64,000 bases of DNA, from assembly GCF_000203815.1 (NCBI RefSeq), contig NW_004457624.1, positions 1,674,001 to 1,738,000 of the forward strand. The letters run 5' to 3'. The notes beneath the pieces are model-generated. The model made no database searches. It saw only the letters and a program-made list of their open reading frames with translations, and had not been told where the DNA came from. The position numbers were made by a program, and so were the translations under genes. Origin of the DNA: Cavenderia fasciculata (taxonomy: Eukaryota; Evosea; Eumycetozoa; Acytosteliales; Cavenderiaceae). Positions 1 to 11,739 of this stretch are shown here, piece after piece; the stretch's first letter is position 1, and every line of letters begins with the position of its first letter.

Positions 1-48
1 TTGGTCTACGTCATGTCCTCTAAAGGCGTCATTCCCATTGTTGATTGA
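1..48 (+). CDS. Possible 3' end of a gene entering from the left
   Basis: The first 48 bases stay open in frame 1 and end in TGA, giving about 15 residues ending GVIPIVD. This could be the C-terminus of a gene lying mostly outside the window. The stretch is too short to show coding character, so it may equally be chance. Confidence 0.2.
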   Translation: MVYVMSSKGVIPIVD

Positions 49-625
49 CTGATTGATGATTGTTTAAAATATCTTGATGAATCTAATCGATCGATGGTTA
101 TTGTTGTTGGTGTCATGATGAAAATTCTCCCTCCAAAATTAATTACTTCTCTTCATGACATGATAGTGCTGTGCTGTACTGTGTTCTCGCGCAGTACAAG
201 ACAAGTAGTAAATATAAATACATCTAGATTTATGAATTCATAACCCATCCTAAAGTTGAATTCATTCATTCATTCATTCGAGACAGACATCCATCAAATG
301 ACGATGATGATTGAGATTTAATTTAACTTGTTACCCTATACTACTTGTGTTGATGATCAATATTCACATCATCATCATCAACATGATCATCATCATGACT
401 TTTATATCTCTAAGTATTGTATTGTAATTGTATTGTTCTTATTCTTATGACTCTGTGATGATCATGATGTTTGTTGGCGTTTGTGAATGCTCCATTTGCA
501 AATTTGAACCCAAAATCTCTTAGTTGCTTACTAGTATGAAAAGGTGACACTGATGATAATATTCTTTTGAAGAAAGGAATTAGTATACATCAACAACTAC
601 TACTAGTTAATTTCTTATATGCAAC
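49..625. other. Intergenic, no gene seen
   Basis: About 580 bases of AT-rich sequence with short ATC/CATCAT microsatellite-like runs and a CATT repeat near 263-280. No convincing reading frame or RNA gene is seen. It would hold the 3' flank of the minus-strand gene at 626-1129. Confidence 0.5.
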
Positions 626-1129
626 TTATTGTGTAGAATTATTATAATAATTCTTTTTTCCATCTTTTGCTTCCTTGTGCATCTTTCTAATGATGTTGAT
701 ACAACTAAAATCTCTTGGTGACATAAAAACTGTACCATCTTCGTTGATCTTTTCTCCTTTGGGGTCGAGAGTTGTCTTGATACCTCTTCCATGTTTAGAC
801 ATGCTCAAACTTCTTAGAACCTCTGCTTGTAGTACTTCGTCGCCATTTGTATGTCTTCTCAACAGGAATGACGTTTTATTTCTAATGCGTTGCACTTGTC
901 TTAATGAGAATGTTGGTTTAAAACGGTCGCCAATTAATCGTTGGTAGACTGTTGGAGGTGTCGTTGTTGTTGTTGTTGCTGCTGCTGGTGATGCAGAGAT
1001 TGTTGTTATTGGTACTAATGCTACTGATACTGATGATGCTGCTGATGCAGTGATAGTTTGGGCTGCTGTACTCATGATTAATATGCTTAAAATAAAGATA
1101 AAAATATATCTATAATATTGATAATTCAT
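626..1129 (-). CDS. Uncharacterised basic protein with N-terminal hydrophobic segment
   Basis: Single-exon frame of 167 codons. The longest start gives a hydrophobic N-terminus (about residues 5-20) that could be a signal or membrane anchor. A second Met at residue 19 would remove it. An Ala/Ser/Thr-rich linker follows, ending in a Thr run, then a basic C-terminal half rich in Arg and Lys (about residues 60-160). That half looks like a real folded domain. I do not recognise the family. A mitochondrial targeting role is possible but only inferred from composition. The open frame and the change from low complexity to diverse sequence support it being a gene. Confidence 0.5.
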   Translation of the reverse strand: MNYQYYRYIFIFILSILIMSTAAQTITASAASSVSVALVPITTISASPAAATTTTTTPPTVYQRLIGDRFKPTFSLRQVQRIRNKTSFLLRRHTNGDEVLQAEVLRSLSMSKHGRGIKTTLDPKGEKINEDGTVFMSPRDFSCINIIRKMHKEAKDGKKNYYNNSTQ

Positions 1130-2008
1130 TAAATAAAGATATTATCAATTTAATTAAATAATTAATTGTTTGTTTCAATTGATTCTACACTTTTTTTTTT
1201 TTTTTTTTTTAAATTTTTTTTTCTCATGAGATAGTGCGATCTTTATGCGTGCCATAGGTGACTGACCTGATACATTGCGAGGTTTGAACATTTGTTTCAA
1301 AACAACAACAGCAAATAGCCCCTCTCTCTCATTAATAAATGGATCCTATCAAAAAGAAGAAACAACAATAGAATCATACCCTGATTTGGTATCATACACC
1401 CCCCCCCCTCTCCCTCCTCCTCTTCTCTTACATTTTAGATCTTGGTTCATATAATGAGCCTAATCCGCACCCCCATCCCCCTCCTTATCCGCCTCACTCA
1501 TATAGTGAATCAACACGCCCATAATCTGACGGGTTACATCAAAGAATGATCGTGCTGTGGCTCACCTAGGCATCATATCCAACCATGACTACCACCCCCT
1601 ATCCTCCTCCTTATCCCCCTCACTCATATTTTAAATCATAAATGATCGTGCTGCTGTGGCTCACCTAGGCATCATGAATGCCCCCATTAAACGGTGGTGA
1701 TGACACAGTTCGGGTATTAAGAAACCACCATACGATTATGATATCATTGGGACAACCCCATCTGTATATGTATCACCCCTCACTTTTTGTTGATAATCAA
1801 CAAAGACAAGAAAACATTTGTTTAAAATAAAATATTATTCATCAAGCTCCAATGTTCTCTATTTAAAGTGTTCTTTTTCTCATCACATCATTATTCATTT
1901 TATCTATCTTTTCTTCAATTCATTATCTTTCTGCTATATTGTATTACCTTTATATATTTTTTATATAGGAAGCTTCTAATTGAGGTTCACTATCGCACAG
2001 TGGTCATC
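1130..2008. other. Intergenic region upstream of two divergent genes
   Basis: About 880 bases between divergently transcribed genes, so it should hold both promoters. It contains a 20+ base poly-T run near 1190-1210 and C/T-rich blocks near 1400 and 1590. An imperfect direct duplication lies at about 1469-1674. The stretch just before the Fanzor-like gene (1868-1967) is T-rich and ends in a TATATAG that could be a splice acceptor of a 5' untranslated exon. Confidence 0.5.
1469..1674 (+). repeat. Imperfect direct duplication, about 100-bp units
   Basis: A pyrimidine-rich block followed by a conserved tail (GATCGTGCTGTGGCTCACC and the following bases) occurs twice, at about 1469-1574 and 1590-1674. 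The second copy is shorter and has an extra CTG in the tail. No coding frame runs through it. Confidence 0.65.
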
Positions 2009-5000
2009 ATGAATGGCCCACTTCCATCCGCAACAGAGACAAGAACAACTCAATACCCTCTCGATCGTCTCATGGGTAAGAAGTGGAATAACGAACAAAA
2101 CTTGTTTGTGACACATCTCGGCCAATATGCAAGATACTATCACTCTGTTAAGAGGTTAGTAGGCCAATTTTTTTTAATATTTGTATACGACTTTAATAAC
2201 AGTAAGATATCATCAACCTTTTTTTTTTTTTTGAACATGAATCATTCAGATAAGTTCATGAACTAATTGATCGATTTCATGTATTTTACTATTTTTAGTG
2301 TTTAGTTTGTCCCGACAAGAACTCGAAAAAGTAATACCAAAGTATTACGACATGAGTGTTCTTTCAAAGAACAAAACAAATGAATTATATGAAAAAATGG
2401 AAAATCGGTTGACTTTGCCGATTCGATGGGATTCTCTAATTGTGGAGGCCATCATCTCAAAGGTGATGGACATAGACACACGCAAAAGCAGTAATAGTCC
2501 AAGAGATTATGTATGTATAACAGTCTGTGACAGGTATGATGTGTAATAATAAATTAATTTTTATTTTATTCTTTGTTTACTCTTTACAGAATTCTGCACA
2601 AGATGTCCAAGCAAAAGAGAAAATCGTCAACAAAATGCTATCGAGAACATTTGCCAAACTCAAGGTAGACGAGATGGTTGCAAAATATCAAATCCTCCGA
2701 TATGCACTCCTTGACCCAGATCTGAATCCAATTGGCTGTTGCCACTCTTATAAAACCGCCTTTGCCAACTCCATTTGCAATAGTTACTCGGCCGAGGTGG
2801 CCGAGACCTGCAAAAGGATGGTGGAGAGTGCTTTAGACCGTCAAGATGACCGAAACATATTCCACCACGAGTCCAAGTTGGTGTCGGATCTTCTGGAGGA
2901 TATACTTGCCAAAATAGATGATGGTGATATCGGTGAAGGGTACCAAGCTCTCAAACTAATATTTTCATCTCAACCATTAAAAGGTATGTCATTGATATTA
3001 ACACCATCACAGGTTTTTTTTAAATATCTTCTTGCGTCGGTTCATGTAACTCTATCTCTCATTTTGTTTATCTTTTGCTCATACACGTCAAAAGGGGTCG
3101 ATGACTGCTACTGAGAGGATGGTGGGCAGTTTGCGGAGTGTCGATCAGATTTTTTTTTTTAATATTTATTTTCATTTTTTTTTTTCATCTCGAACAACTC
3201 ACAGAAACCAAATTTAGAGAATGTATATTAAACTATTAAATAACATCTCACACTCAACACAACATTATCAATAGATAGAATACAGCGAGTATTGTTTATA
3301 GTTACACTTTTAGTGTAAGAACCCACACATCACTATCATTACTCCTCTTTTACACCATTTCTTTTTGATTATCTTTTGTTTTCATTGGTTTACCAATCAA
3401 TGCACCACCCATCTCTTTCCTTTTAACTACTCATTGTTGGCCAAGTTCATCTTTACATATCATTGACCTCTTGTGTTCACTCATAAATTATATAATCCTT
3501 TTTGATCCAAATCAAGTACCAATCTACCACTCTTTATCGCTCTGCATCCTTTTTGTTGTTCGTTTGATCCACTCTCCTATCCGACAAACTTTCTTTACCA
3601 CTTAACTTTCCATCAGATACTGCAATCAATCACTACCATTGCTCCTCTTTTACCCTTTCTTGTTTTGATTATATTTGTTTTTATTATCGAGATGCACCAC
3701 CCATCTAACCACTCGCCTCATTGTTGGTCCCAGTCTTTCCATCAGATCGATAATGCAAAACATTACAATCATTGCTTTTACACCATTTCTTTTTTGTTTT
3801 CATTATCCAATCAACGCATCACCTATCTCTTTTGCCTCATTGTGGAGAGAGAGATAGAATTTATAGAGTATAATTGTAATACAGCGCGTATTAATTATTG
3901 CAGAGATTAGAGTGATCTTTGATACCTCCATTGATAGCAAGAAGCTCTCTCTATGCAGTGACAGGCCTGTCAAACCTTTTTTTTTTTTAATTTTAAACCT
4001 CTCTAACATTTATTACATTTATCATTATAGATCATAATTTGGAATGCGAAAAGAAAAGGTCAAAATTAAAAGAGGAAAGAGAGGCCAAGCAAAATCAAGA
4101 GCCAGCCATTCCCAAGGAAAAAAAAAAGAAGAAACAGTTTTTGGGTGACAAAAGGCCTGAAAACTTTGATGAAATCAATTTTGATGGATCTGTTTATTCA
4201 ATATCAAATTTGGCCACAGATTTAGAGATTGATAGCAAAAATGTAAAGAAATTAAAGGTTGAAGAACATATATCTGGTGATTATTTACAATCTGAACTCT
4301 CATCAAAGTTGGAAGCGTTGATCCAATCATCAACATCAATAAGTGCCTGGAGTGGGTTAAATACCCTCCAATTGAATAGATTGAAAATGCTAAATTTGGA
4401 AAATATAATTAATCCGTAACTATTATTATTATTATATCTTTTGTTATTTTTTATTATTTTCATTATAATTAACTAATCAAATGCTTTTTTTGTAATCTTA
4501 TTTTTTTTTCTATAGAGAGGACAATTCAATCGATTTTTCAAAGTTGACAAAAGATCAATATCCATCTTTAATGGATTTTTGTGAATCAAATGGATACAAG
4601 TTTCCAAAAGGATATGACCCTACAGGATTGAAATCCCTCATGACGTCCGATTTGGAGACGATAAAAACTACTCCTTTCGCATTGAATAGCTTTGCACCAC
4701 AAGCAAAGTATGTATAAAACAATTGACCAATATCTTTTTTTTATATTTTTAAAACTAATCCTCTTTTTTATCTATAGATTCAACAGTACTTTTATCCCAT
4801 TCTCGATAGAGTTGTTTGTCAGTATAATCGTCAACTCTGGAATAGATATGTCCCTTGGTTTGACAGACAAACACAAAATATTAAGGTATATTTCAAAAAT
4901 ATTACCTAATTTGGAAAAAGAAATTGGTCATCCATTGGAAAGTGGCTATCCATTGGATAGATTTAAGTTTTTCGACAAGGAAATTGAGATCCTCAAAGCT

Positions 5001-8000
5001 TCGCACTTGGCTTCTTTTCCTTCATCGTCAGATGTAACAATATCACCATCCTCTTCGTCTGATGTAACAACATCACCATCCTCTTTGTCTGATGTAACAA
5101 TATCACCATCCTCTTCGTCTGATACAACAACATCACCATCCTCTTCGTCTGATACAACTACATCTCCATCCCCATCATCAAAAAAAAAAAGAGGTAGACC
5201 TCGTAGTGAGATTGTGGATATAAAGTTAGAAAAATTCCCTGATTTTAAAGATTTTAAATTGGAGGATCTTAATCGACAATTGGAACTTAGAGATATCGAA
5301 TCCCCAAACATTGATACACGAGTCCAAGAAGAGGAAAATATTAAAAGATTGAAATTGGTTTTATGGCAAGACATGGTAAAACGCTTGCAAATAGATTTTA
5401 AAGAAGACTTTGACTACAGCAAATCCAGTCAAGTTAGCATTTTAAAATGGTTATCTTTACCTACTAGCACTATTAAAATCGAATATGATTGGTACTGTTG
5501 TTCATTGCCAACACTGAAAGGAACTCTCAAGAAACTATTCAATGACAGCCCAAAGGTGAAGAGAAATGAGCCAAGGAAATGGATGCCAAAGTCTCTTGCT
5601 TCAACAAAAAAATCGTTTCTTTTTCGTTACTATACGATTGGATTTGTTGGAAAATCAGTCCTCTGCGATTATTTGCAATCACCGTATGTAAAAGACAACC
5701 CATTCGATTTCAACGGGTCAACAAAAACAATTCACCCCAACTTTAATGATTACGAAAGAGACAATATTGGTTACATTTATAACCAAAAAATGTCGGTCCT
5801 AATCAATCAAAGGGCGATGATGGTGACAACCAACGTTCCCAGCCATATCTGGTTCCAAACAAAAAGTAAATGTCATTGTTTTAAAGCATTATTATCTTTT
5901 ACGACCCATTCATTTTACTAATATTTAATTTTAATCTTTATATAGGTGCAAATGAAAAAGTAGTTTCTGATGTGCAAATATCCATGAATAGCCGTCTCTT
6001 GCCATACCATTTGAAAAAGAGACAAAAACTAGAAGAATCTTTTCCAGAGCAAAGTTTGGTCTCTCAAAAAAACGGTCAAGATGGCACACCCATGGATGAT
6101 TCCGATGACGACGACGATGATGATGATGAATCATGGAAATGTAAACAAGTAGAAGAAATGGAAAAGAACCATTCATATTCATACAACCATCCCCACTATG
6201 CTTGTTTTGTGGCAAAACAAGTTGGGTTGAAACCAAACATTCCCAAAGTCAAGGATAGAGATATTATCTGTGCCAATTGTTTGTCATCCCACTCACTTAA
6301 AGATTTGCCTATGGTGTGCGAACAATGTGATGCGACCATTCCTATTCTATCGGAACATGAAAAAAGATTGGATTTATGTGGTGACCTGATGGATCTGTAC
6401 TCGGTTGATATTCAACTAAAAAGGAATGCATTTGAAAAAATGCCACCCTTTGATTCAAAGGATGATCTATTCCCTCCACCAGTACCATTAATTGCCGAAA
6501 TCAATCATCGACTCGTCAAATTTGACCAACCTGAATCACCCCATGTGGAGATTTTTCTACACGAGGCTCTCAACACCACCTCGATAGCACTCAACAGTAA
6601 CAGGTCAGGAATTGCACCCTCCATGCGGAACCTATTCAATCTTATTAAAACTACATCCGATCCCTCGATGCAATTTAGAATTCGTGATGCATATCCCTTT
6701 GTCCACGACTCGTCTACTGGCGGATTTGAAAATGAAATCAAACATGAAATCATGGTGAAGGAATTAATGAACCATTTTTCAATGACAACGTCCAAGCTCA
6801 TTATTGTTTGTGGACAATTCCCTTGCAAGGCAGCCAAAGAGGCTTTTAATGCCAATCCTTTGGATTACGAAATGGTTGACTATAGTCAAGAATCTTATCA
6901 CACCATTTTAGATAAAGCCAAAGGCACAACCGAGGACAAAGAGGTGGATGTAAGTAGGATAGTTCCTAAAAGGCTCATTGCTATCGCTCCGCATCCATCA
7001 GTCATGTTTGCGTTGCACATAACAGCAGCCTATATTTTGATTGCTCATGATATCTACAAAATGGCTCCAAAGGTATCTCAATTTGACCCAGTTCAAACAT
7101 TTAAATCGAATTCCCCCTCGTCTGCCTCGTCCTCCTTCTCCTCCACGTCCTTATCATCCACGTCATCTTCATCATCTGCCTCGTCATCTTCATCATCTGC
7201 CTCGTCTTCCTCGTCTGCCTTGTCCCCGTCCTCCTCGTCCTCCTCCACGTCCTTATCATCCACGTCATCCTCATCATCTGCCTCGTCTTCCTCGTCGTCC
7301 TTATCATCCACCTCCTCTTCATCATCCTCCCCTTCGTCCTCCAATCAAAATACCACCAAACGCCCAAATCTAAGTAACAAAACAAAAGATTTTCCTAAAC
7401 TTAAACAATGGACGTTGGAACATCTAGTTGAAGAGGCCACATCCCGTAAAATCGACGTAGAGAATATCAAAGAAGATCGTCTTCAAGTGGAATGTGTTTT
7501 GTTGAAATCGGTCCTTGGGGTTCAAATATGGTCAGAACAAAAAATTGAACAGTTTGATCTAGAGAAATCAAACTCGAAAAAAGATATACTGACCTATGCG
7601 AGAGAAAAAAATATCCCTTTGACAGACTATTGGTTCTTCATGACGTTGGAAACCCTCAAAAAAGCCGTGCAAAGGTGTCTCGCTTCCACCTCGTCCCCAT
7701 CTCCGTCCTCCTACTTGCCCACCCCTTCCTCACCCTTGACCGATATCTCACTCCCCTCTTCCCCATCCTTGACCGATGCCCCACCCACTTCATCCTCATC
7801 CGATACCTCAACTCCACCCTCTTCCACCGATACCTCATCCTTGACCGATACCTCAACCACCTCATCCGAAACCGAAACCCCACCCTCTTCCACCGATACC
7901 TCATCCTTGACCTATACCTCACTCCCCTCACACTCATTCTCCTACTCCTCCTACTCTAAACCTTTTGTAAAAAATGAAAAGTGCGTTTACAAAGATGAAG

Positions 8001-9832
8001 AGAAACATATAAGAGCAAAGAGAGATTTTTATCACTCTGGAATGTGTAGAAGGCGCCGAAGCAAATGGAAAGTTATGAGGGAAAACAACCGTGGCAATTA
8101 TCTTTATATCGGAATTGATCCTGGAAGGTCAAAATGCACGATTGTAGACTCTATGAATCGTGCTCGAGTGGTTTCAGTGGCATCTTATTACAACCTCATG
8201 GGCACTGACCGTCTTCTGGCAAGACAACAAAACTACAAAAAGAACCCGGTCCTGTCCAAATTTGAAAGTGGATTGCCAACCTATAATACCTTTGGTAAGT
8301 GTTATTTTAAATATTCATTGTCTATACCACCTATATATTATAATATTAATATTTATAAACTAACTTTTTTTTTAATTCCTAGATACTTTATTCAATGTAG
8401 AATCTGTATTGAGACGAATAGAGTATGAAAGATTTACCCATAGGGATCAATGTCGTCTTTATTCCCATGTAGTGACGTCCTATACGTTTCAGACCATGGA
8501 CAAGAACAGGAACATTGACAAGAAGCGCGCCCAATATGCCTATGCAAAGAGCTTTGTACCACCAACAACAATCCCGAAAAATAGAATAGTGATTTGTATG
8601 TTTTTTTTATTTCTTCAAACCATTTATTATTATTTGTTATTAATCTTCTTTCTTTTTATAGATATTGGAGGGTCTGATTTTTTCCGTGGATCCCGAGGTG
8701 GTGGTAGAACTGGTTGTACATCAAAGACACTACTCAGACTGTTTTTGAATATGGGTTACAAGGCACGTCTTGTCAATGAATTTAATACCTCCAAAGTATG
8801 TGTGTTTTAATAATTGAATTTTTAGATCAACCCTCGAAATGGCCATTCATTAATATTTTTTTTTCCAAGATTCATAATGCATGTGCCTCCAAAATTCATT
8901 CTACCAACAACAACAAGTTCCTAAAAAAAGCTAAACACCAAAAGGTTAAAAATGTGTTGCCAGAATCTTTTGAAAAGACCCATGTTGTTGGTGCACCCAT
9001 ATCCTCCACGTTTTCAGACAATGGTGTTCGTTGGCAAGGAAAGGATTCCAAGTTATGTGATGGTTGCAAATTGACTGATTACAATTGTCAATGCTCCAAG
9101 GCTCAATTGGCGGACAAAGAGAATGATTCAACTCTGAAAGTGTCTCAATTGGCAGATGATATGAATGAAACTCTAAAAGTATTCATATCACTTGAAAATA
9201 CTTCACCTTCTCCAACTATGCTATTGGAATCCCTTTTCTCTTTAAGCAAAAAGACTGTCAAGGAGTTGATAGAGTTTTGCAATCTAAACTCTATCAAATA
9301 CCATCAACAAGAAGAGCCAACCAAAGGGAAAAACAAAAGAGGTTCTCACAAGGATAGTAAGGGTGGTGCTACCAACAGCAAAAAGGACCAACTTATCAAC
9401 GCTATCATCAAGTTTAATTTTGAAAAACAAAAAAGGGATGCTAGCAAAAATAAGAAAAAGAGGTCAAAATCGTCATCAACTACTAATGATCGTTGTAAGG
9501 ACCAAGATCAAAGCAATAGTCAAAAGGATGGGAACAAGTCTACAAGCAACTCTGTTTCGACCCACGATTATGGTTTTGGTAAGTCTCTTTGTGATAGTCA
9601 GATCAAAGATCTCTGGAAGTCAATGAACCCAAATGCGACAGAAATGCCATTTAAAACTAAATGGCAATGGCTATATTGTCCAGTTTGTGATCATTTCTTC
9701 AACAGAGACACGAGCGCTGCAAAGAATATTCTCTTATTGGGAATCTTACACCAAACCGCAGATTACAGGCCATGGATTTATCGTCCTTTACCTGCCGATA
9801 TCGTGCATATTGGGAGGGTAGACACGACCTAG
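2009..9832 (+). CDS. Giant Fanzor/TnpB-like RNA-guided-nuclease family protein, 10 exons
   Basis: Ten exons join in consistent phase: 2009-2154, 2306-2510, 2590-2983, 4031-4415, 4516-4707, 4778-5865, 5946-8294, 8383-8595, 8662-8795, 8870-9832. Together they make 6,069 nt and a 2,022-residue protein. The C-terminal quarter has the split RuvC layout of TnpB/Fanzor. RuvC-I is YIGIDPG (Asp about 1528). A GGSDFF block follows, then NEFNTSK (Glu about 1697, the position of the relocated glutamate described for Fanzors). Last is a CPVC knuckle followed by NRDTSAAKN (Asp about 1982). N-terminal parts include a Lys-rich region, a CxxC-x12-CxxC zinc knuckle in exon 7, several SAP-like helical segments and long Ser-rich tracts. 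Known Fanzors are typically several hundred residues, so the 1,500-residue N-terminal extension is odd. The start is uncertain because exon 1 stays open upstream. Catalytic residues look intact. RNA-guided activity is inferred from the family, not shown. Confidence 0.8.
3290..3870 (+). repeat. Degenerate ~200-300 bp repeats inside intron 3 of the Fanzor-like gene
   Basis: Within the unusually long intron (2984-4030) a pattern recurs about three times, near 3340, 3640 and 3775. It contains CTCCTCTTTTACCATTTC-like, GATTATNTTTGTTTTCATT-like and CACCACCCATCTC-like pieces. No open frame covers it. It may be a decayed tandem duplication or noncoding element. Confidence 0.5.
5020..5180 (+). repeat. 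In-frame 30-bp minisatellite in Fanzor-like exon 6
   Basis: About five copies of a 30-bp unit encode a ten-residue repeat of the type DVTISPSSSS. Unit length is a multiple of three, so copy number can vary without breaking the frame. Similar Ser-rich coding tracts lie at 7113-7345 and 7683-7950. Confidence 0.85.
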
Positions 9833-10075
9833 TTAACCTTAACAGGGCCTTCCTGCATAAATATGAAAGTCCCCCCCTCAGCTGTAAGTTATTAGATAGA
9901 AAATATAATGTTGATCTCAATTTACTGATTTTCCTCTTTTTTTTCTGTTCTTTGTCTTTTTTTTTACTTTGTCTGTTTTTTTTTCTTTCCTCAATTCAAA
10001 ATAAAAGTTCAAATAGCAGCGTCTACAAACATTTATGAGAGATAAATGAATTGACAGAAGTTGGATCAAACTATG

Positions 10076-10164
<89 letters not shown>

Positions 10165-10445
10165 GATCATACATCATCATCATAATATAAAATAAAACCT
10201 GGTTGACTATGCAGGTGCGACCTTTGTCCAAAGCTTTCACTGCAAATGGAACGGCCATTCATTTTTTAGTTCGAAAAGTCACCAGACCTTTTATGACACT
10301 TTGAACTCTGAGAGAGGGGAAGGTCCGCACCACATCTCAGATTGAACCTTTCACTCATGAATGCAAAGTTAATTTATACCTATTTCATTCAAATTATACG
10401 TACACATAAACATAAACATTTATTTATTTATTAAAACACATCATC
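9833..10445. other. Intergenic with long TC dinucleotide run
   Basis: About 610 bases between the Fanzor-like gene and the LRR gene. It holds T-rich sequence at 9930-9990 and an uninterrupted CT repeat of about 84 bases at 10079-10162. The first 100-200 bases after the stop at 9832 are where a 3'-encoded guide RNA would be expected by analogy with other TnpB/Fanzor loci. I see no clear structure there by eye. Confidence 0.5.
10079..10162 (+). repeat. (CT)n microsatellite
   Basis: About 42 perfect CT dinucleotides. Frames across it (Arg-Glu repeats on the minus strand) are artefacts. Confidence 0.95.
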
Positions 10446-11739
10446 ATGAAGCTTACACCAGATAATATTAGTTCTAAATTGGGAAGAGTAAGAGAAAAGA
10501 CCAAAGGAGATAGTAGTAGTAGTAGTAAACAACAAGAGGGGTTAACTAACTTGCCTTCCTTTAATCAAGAAAATTGATCTTGCTACATTACAAGAACTAG
10601 ATCTTTCATCACAAGGATTCACAGAGACCTCTTCGTTTTCAAGACTAAAGGCATTAGAGATACTCGACTTGTCAACCAACAGATTCCAATTGATTCGTCA
10701 TATCAAGGGTTTGTTTGATCTACCACGAATCAAACAACTCAAACTCAAAGGAAACCCAGTCACCAAGGCTGAGGCATATAGACTCACTGTCATTGCTAAT
10801 TTACCAACATTACAAGTATTGGATGATATGTATGTAAACATAAATATATACACAACAAATCAGTAGTACTGTACTGACTGATTGATTATTTTGATGCACT
10901 GTGCAGTGAAATTACAGACTCGGAAAGAGAACAATCTAAAAAAATAAGTGTAGAGGTAAAGGATCCATTATTGAATCCATCGTCATCATCATCATCATCA
11001 TCAACCGATGACTCTAATGATATTTTAGAAGCCAATGTAAAGGAACCAGAACCTCCTAAAAAGGTCGAAAAACCAGTGGTCGTAGAAAAGAAAGAAGAGA
11101 AACCAGTAGTAGCAACACCAAAGGAAGAACCAAAACCAACTCCAACACCAACTCCAACTCCAAAACCAGCAGCACCAGTAGAAAAGAAAGAAGAGAAACC
11201 AGTAGCAGCAGTAGCACCAAAAGTTGTAGAGAAAAAGGAAAAACCAATTGAAAAGGAGATCAAGAAGAAATTAGTATTTGTAGACGAAGATACATTATTT
11301 GATTCAAAACCAAAGGCACAATTATCATTTGAAGAAGAAGAAGATAAATCTAAATTATTGTATGTTTTGGGAAAATGATTCAATTATCAATGGACCGACT
11401 GACTATGATTAACACCCAATATTAATATTATTCTATATTAGATTTGGAGATGACGATGATAGCGATTTAAAGGCATTGGAAAAGAAAAAGGCACCAGCCA
11501 AAAAAGCAGCGGAACCCAAAAAGTTATTATTCGAAGATGATGATGATGGAGACAGTTTATTTGCACCATCCAAGAGCACCAAGGCAGCCAACAACAGCAA
11601 CACCAAATCATCGGATGATTTGGATGACCTTTTTTCATCGTTTGGAGGTGGTCAAGACAAGTCTATCAGCAAAGAATTCGATGTATCAAGTTATATCGAG
11701 TCACAAAAGAATAGAAAGAAACAATCATTGTTTGAGTAA
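10446..11739 (+). CDS. Leucine-rich-repeat protein with acidic/Lys-Pro-rich tail
   Basis: Four exons: 10446-10487, 10570-10829, 10907-11359, 11442-11739. The first intron has a CTAAC-type branch point. Residues about 15-100 form a small LRR unit with LxxLxLxxN-type repeats and an LRR cap (KGNPVTKAEAYR). After a poly-Ser/Asp stretch comes a Lys/Glu/Pro/Val-rich low-complexity tail with KPTPTP-type repeats. Short acidic LFEDD-like and DDLFSSF motifs and the ending YIESQKNRKK follow. The LRR cap resembles SDS22-like or LRRC proteins that mediate protein binding. The partner is unknown. I do not recognise an orthologue by name. Confidence 0.8.

Noticed and set aside
7093-7385. Minus-strand Asp/Glu-rich and Arg-rich frames opposite the Ser tract
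   Set aside because: Shadows of the Ser-rich coding repeat in the Fanzor-like gene.
9917-10258. Minus-strand frame with Arg-Glu repeats
   Set aside because: It reads through the CT dinucleotide run.
2009-10262. ATGAATGGCC near 2009 and its inverse near 10262 as terminal repeats of a Fanzor element
   Set aside because: Similarity fades after about ten bases, one copy lies in coding sequence and no target duplication is visible.
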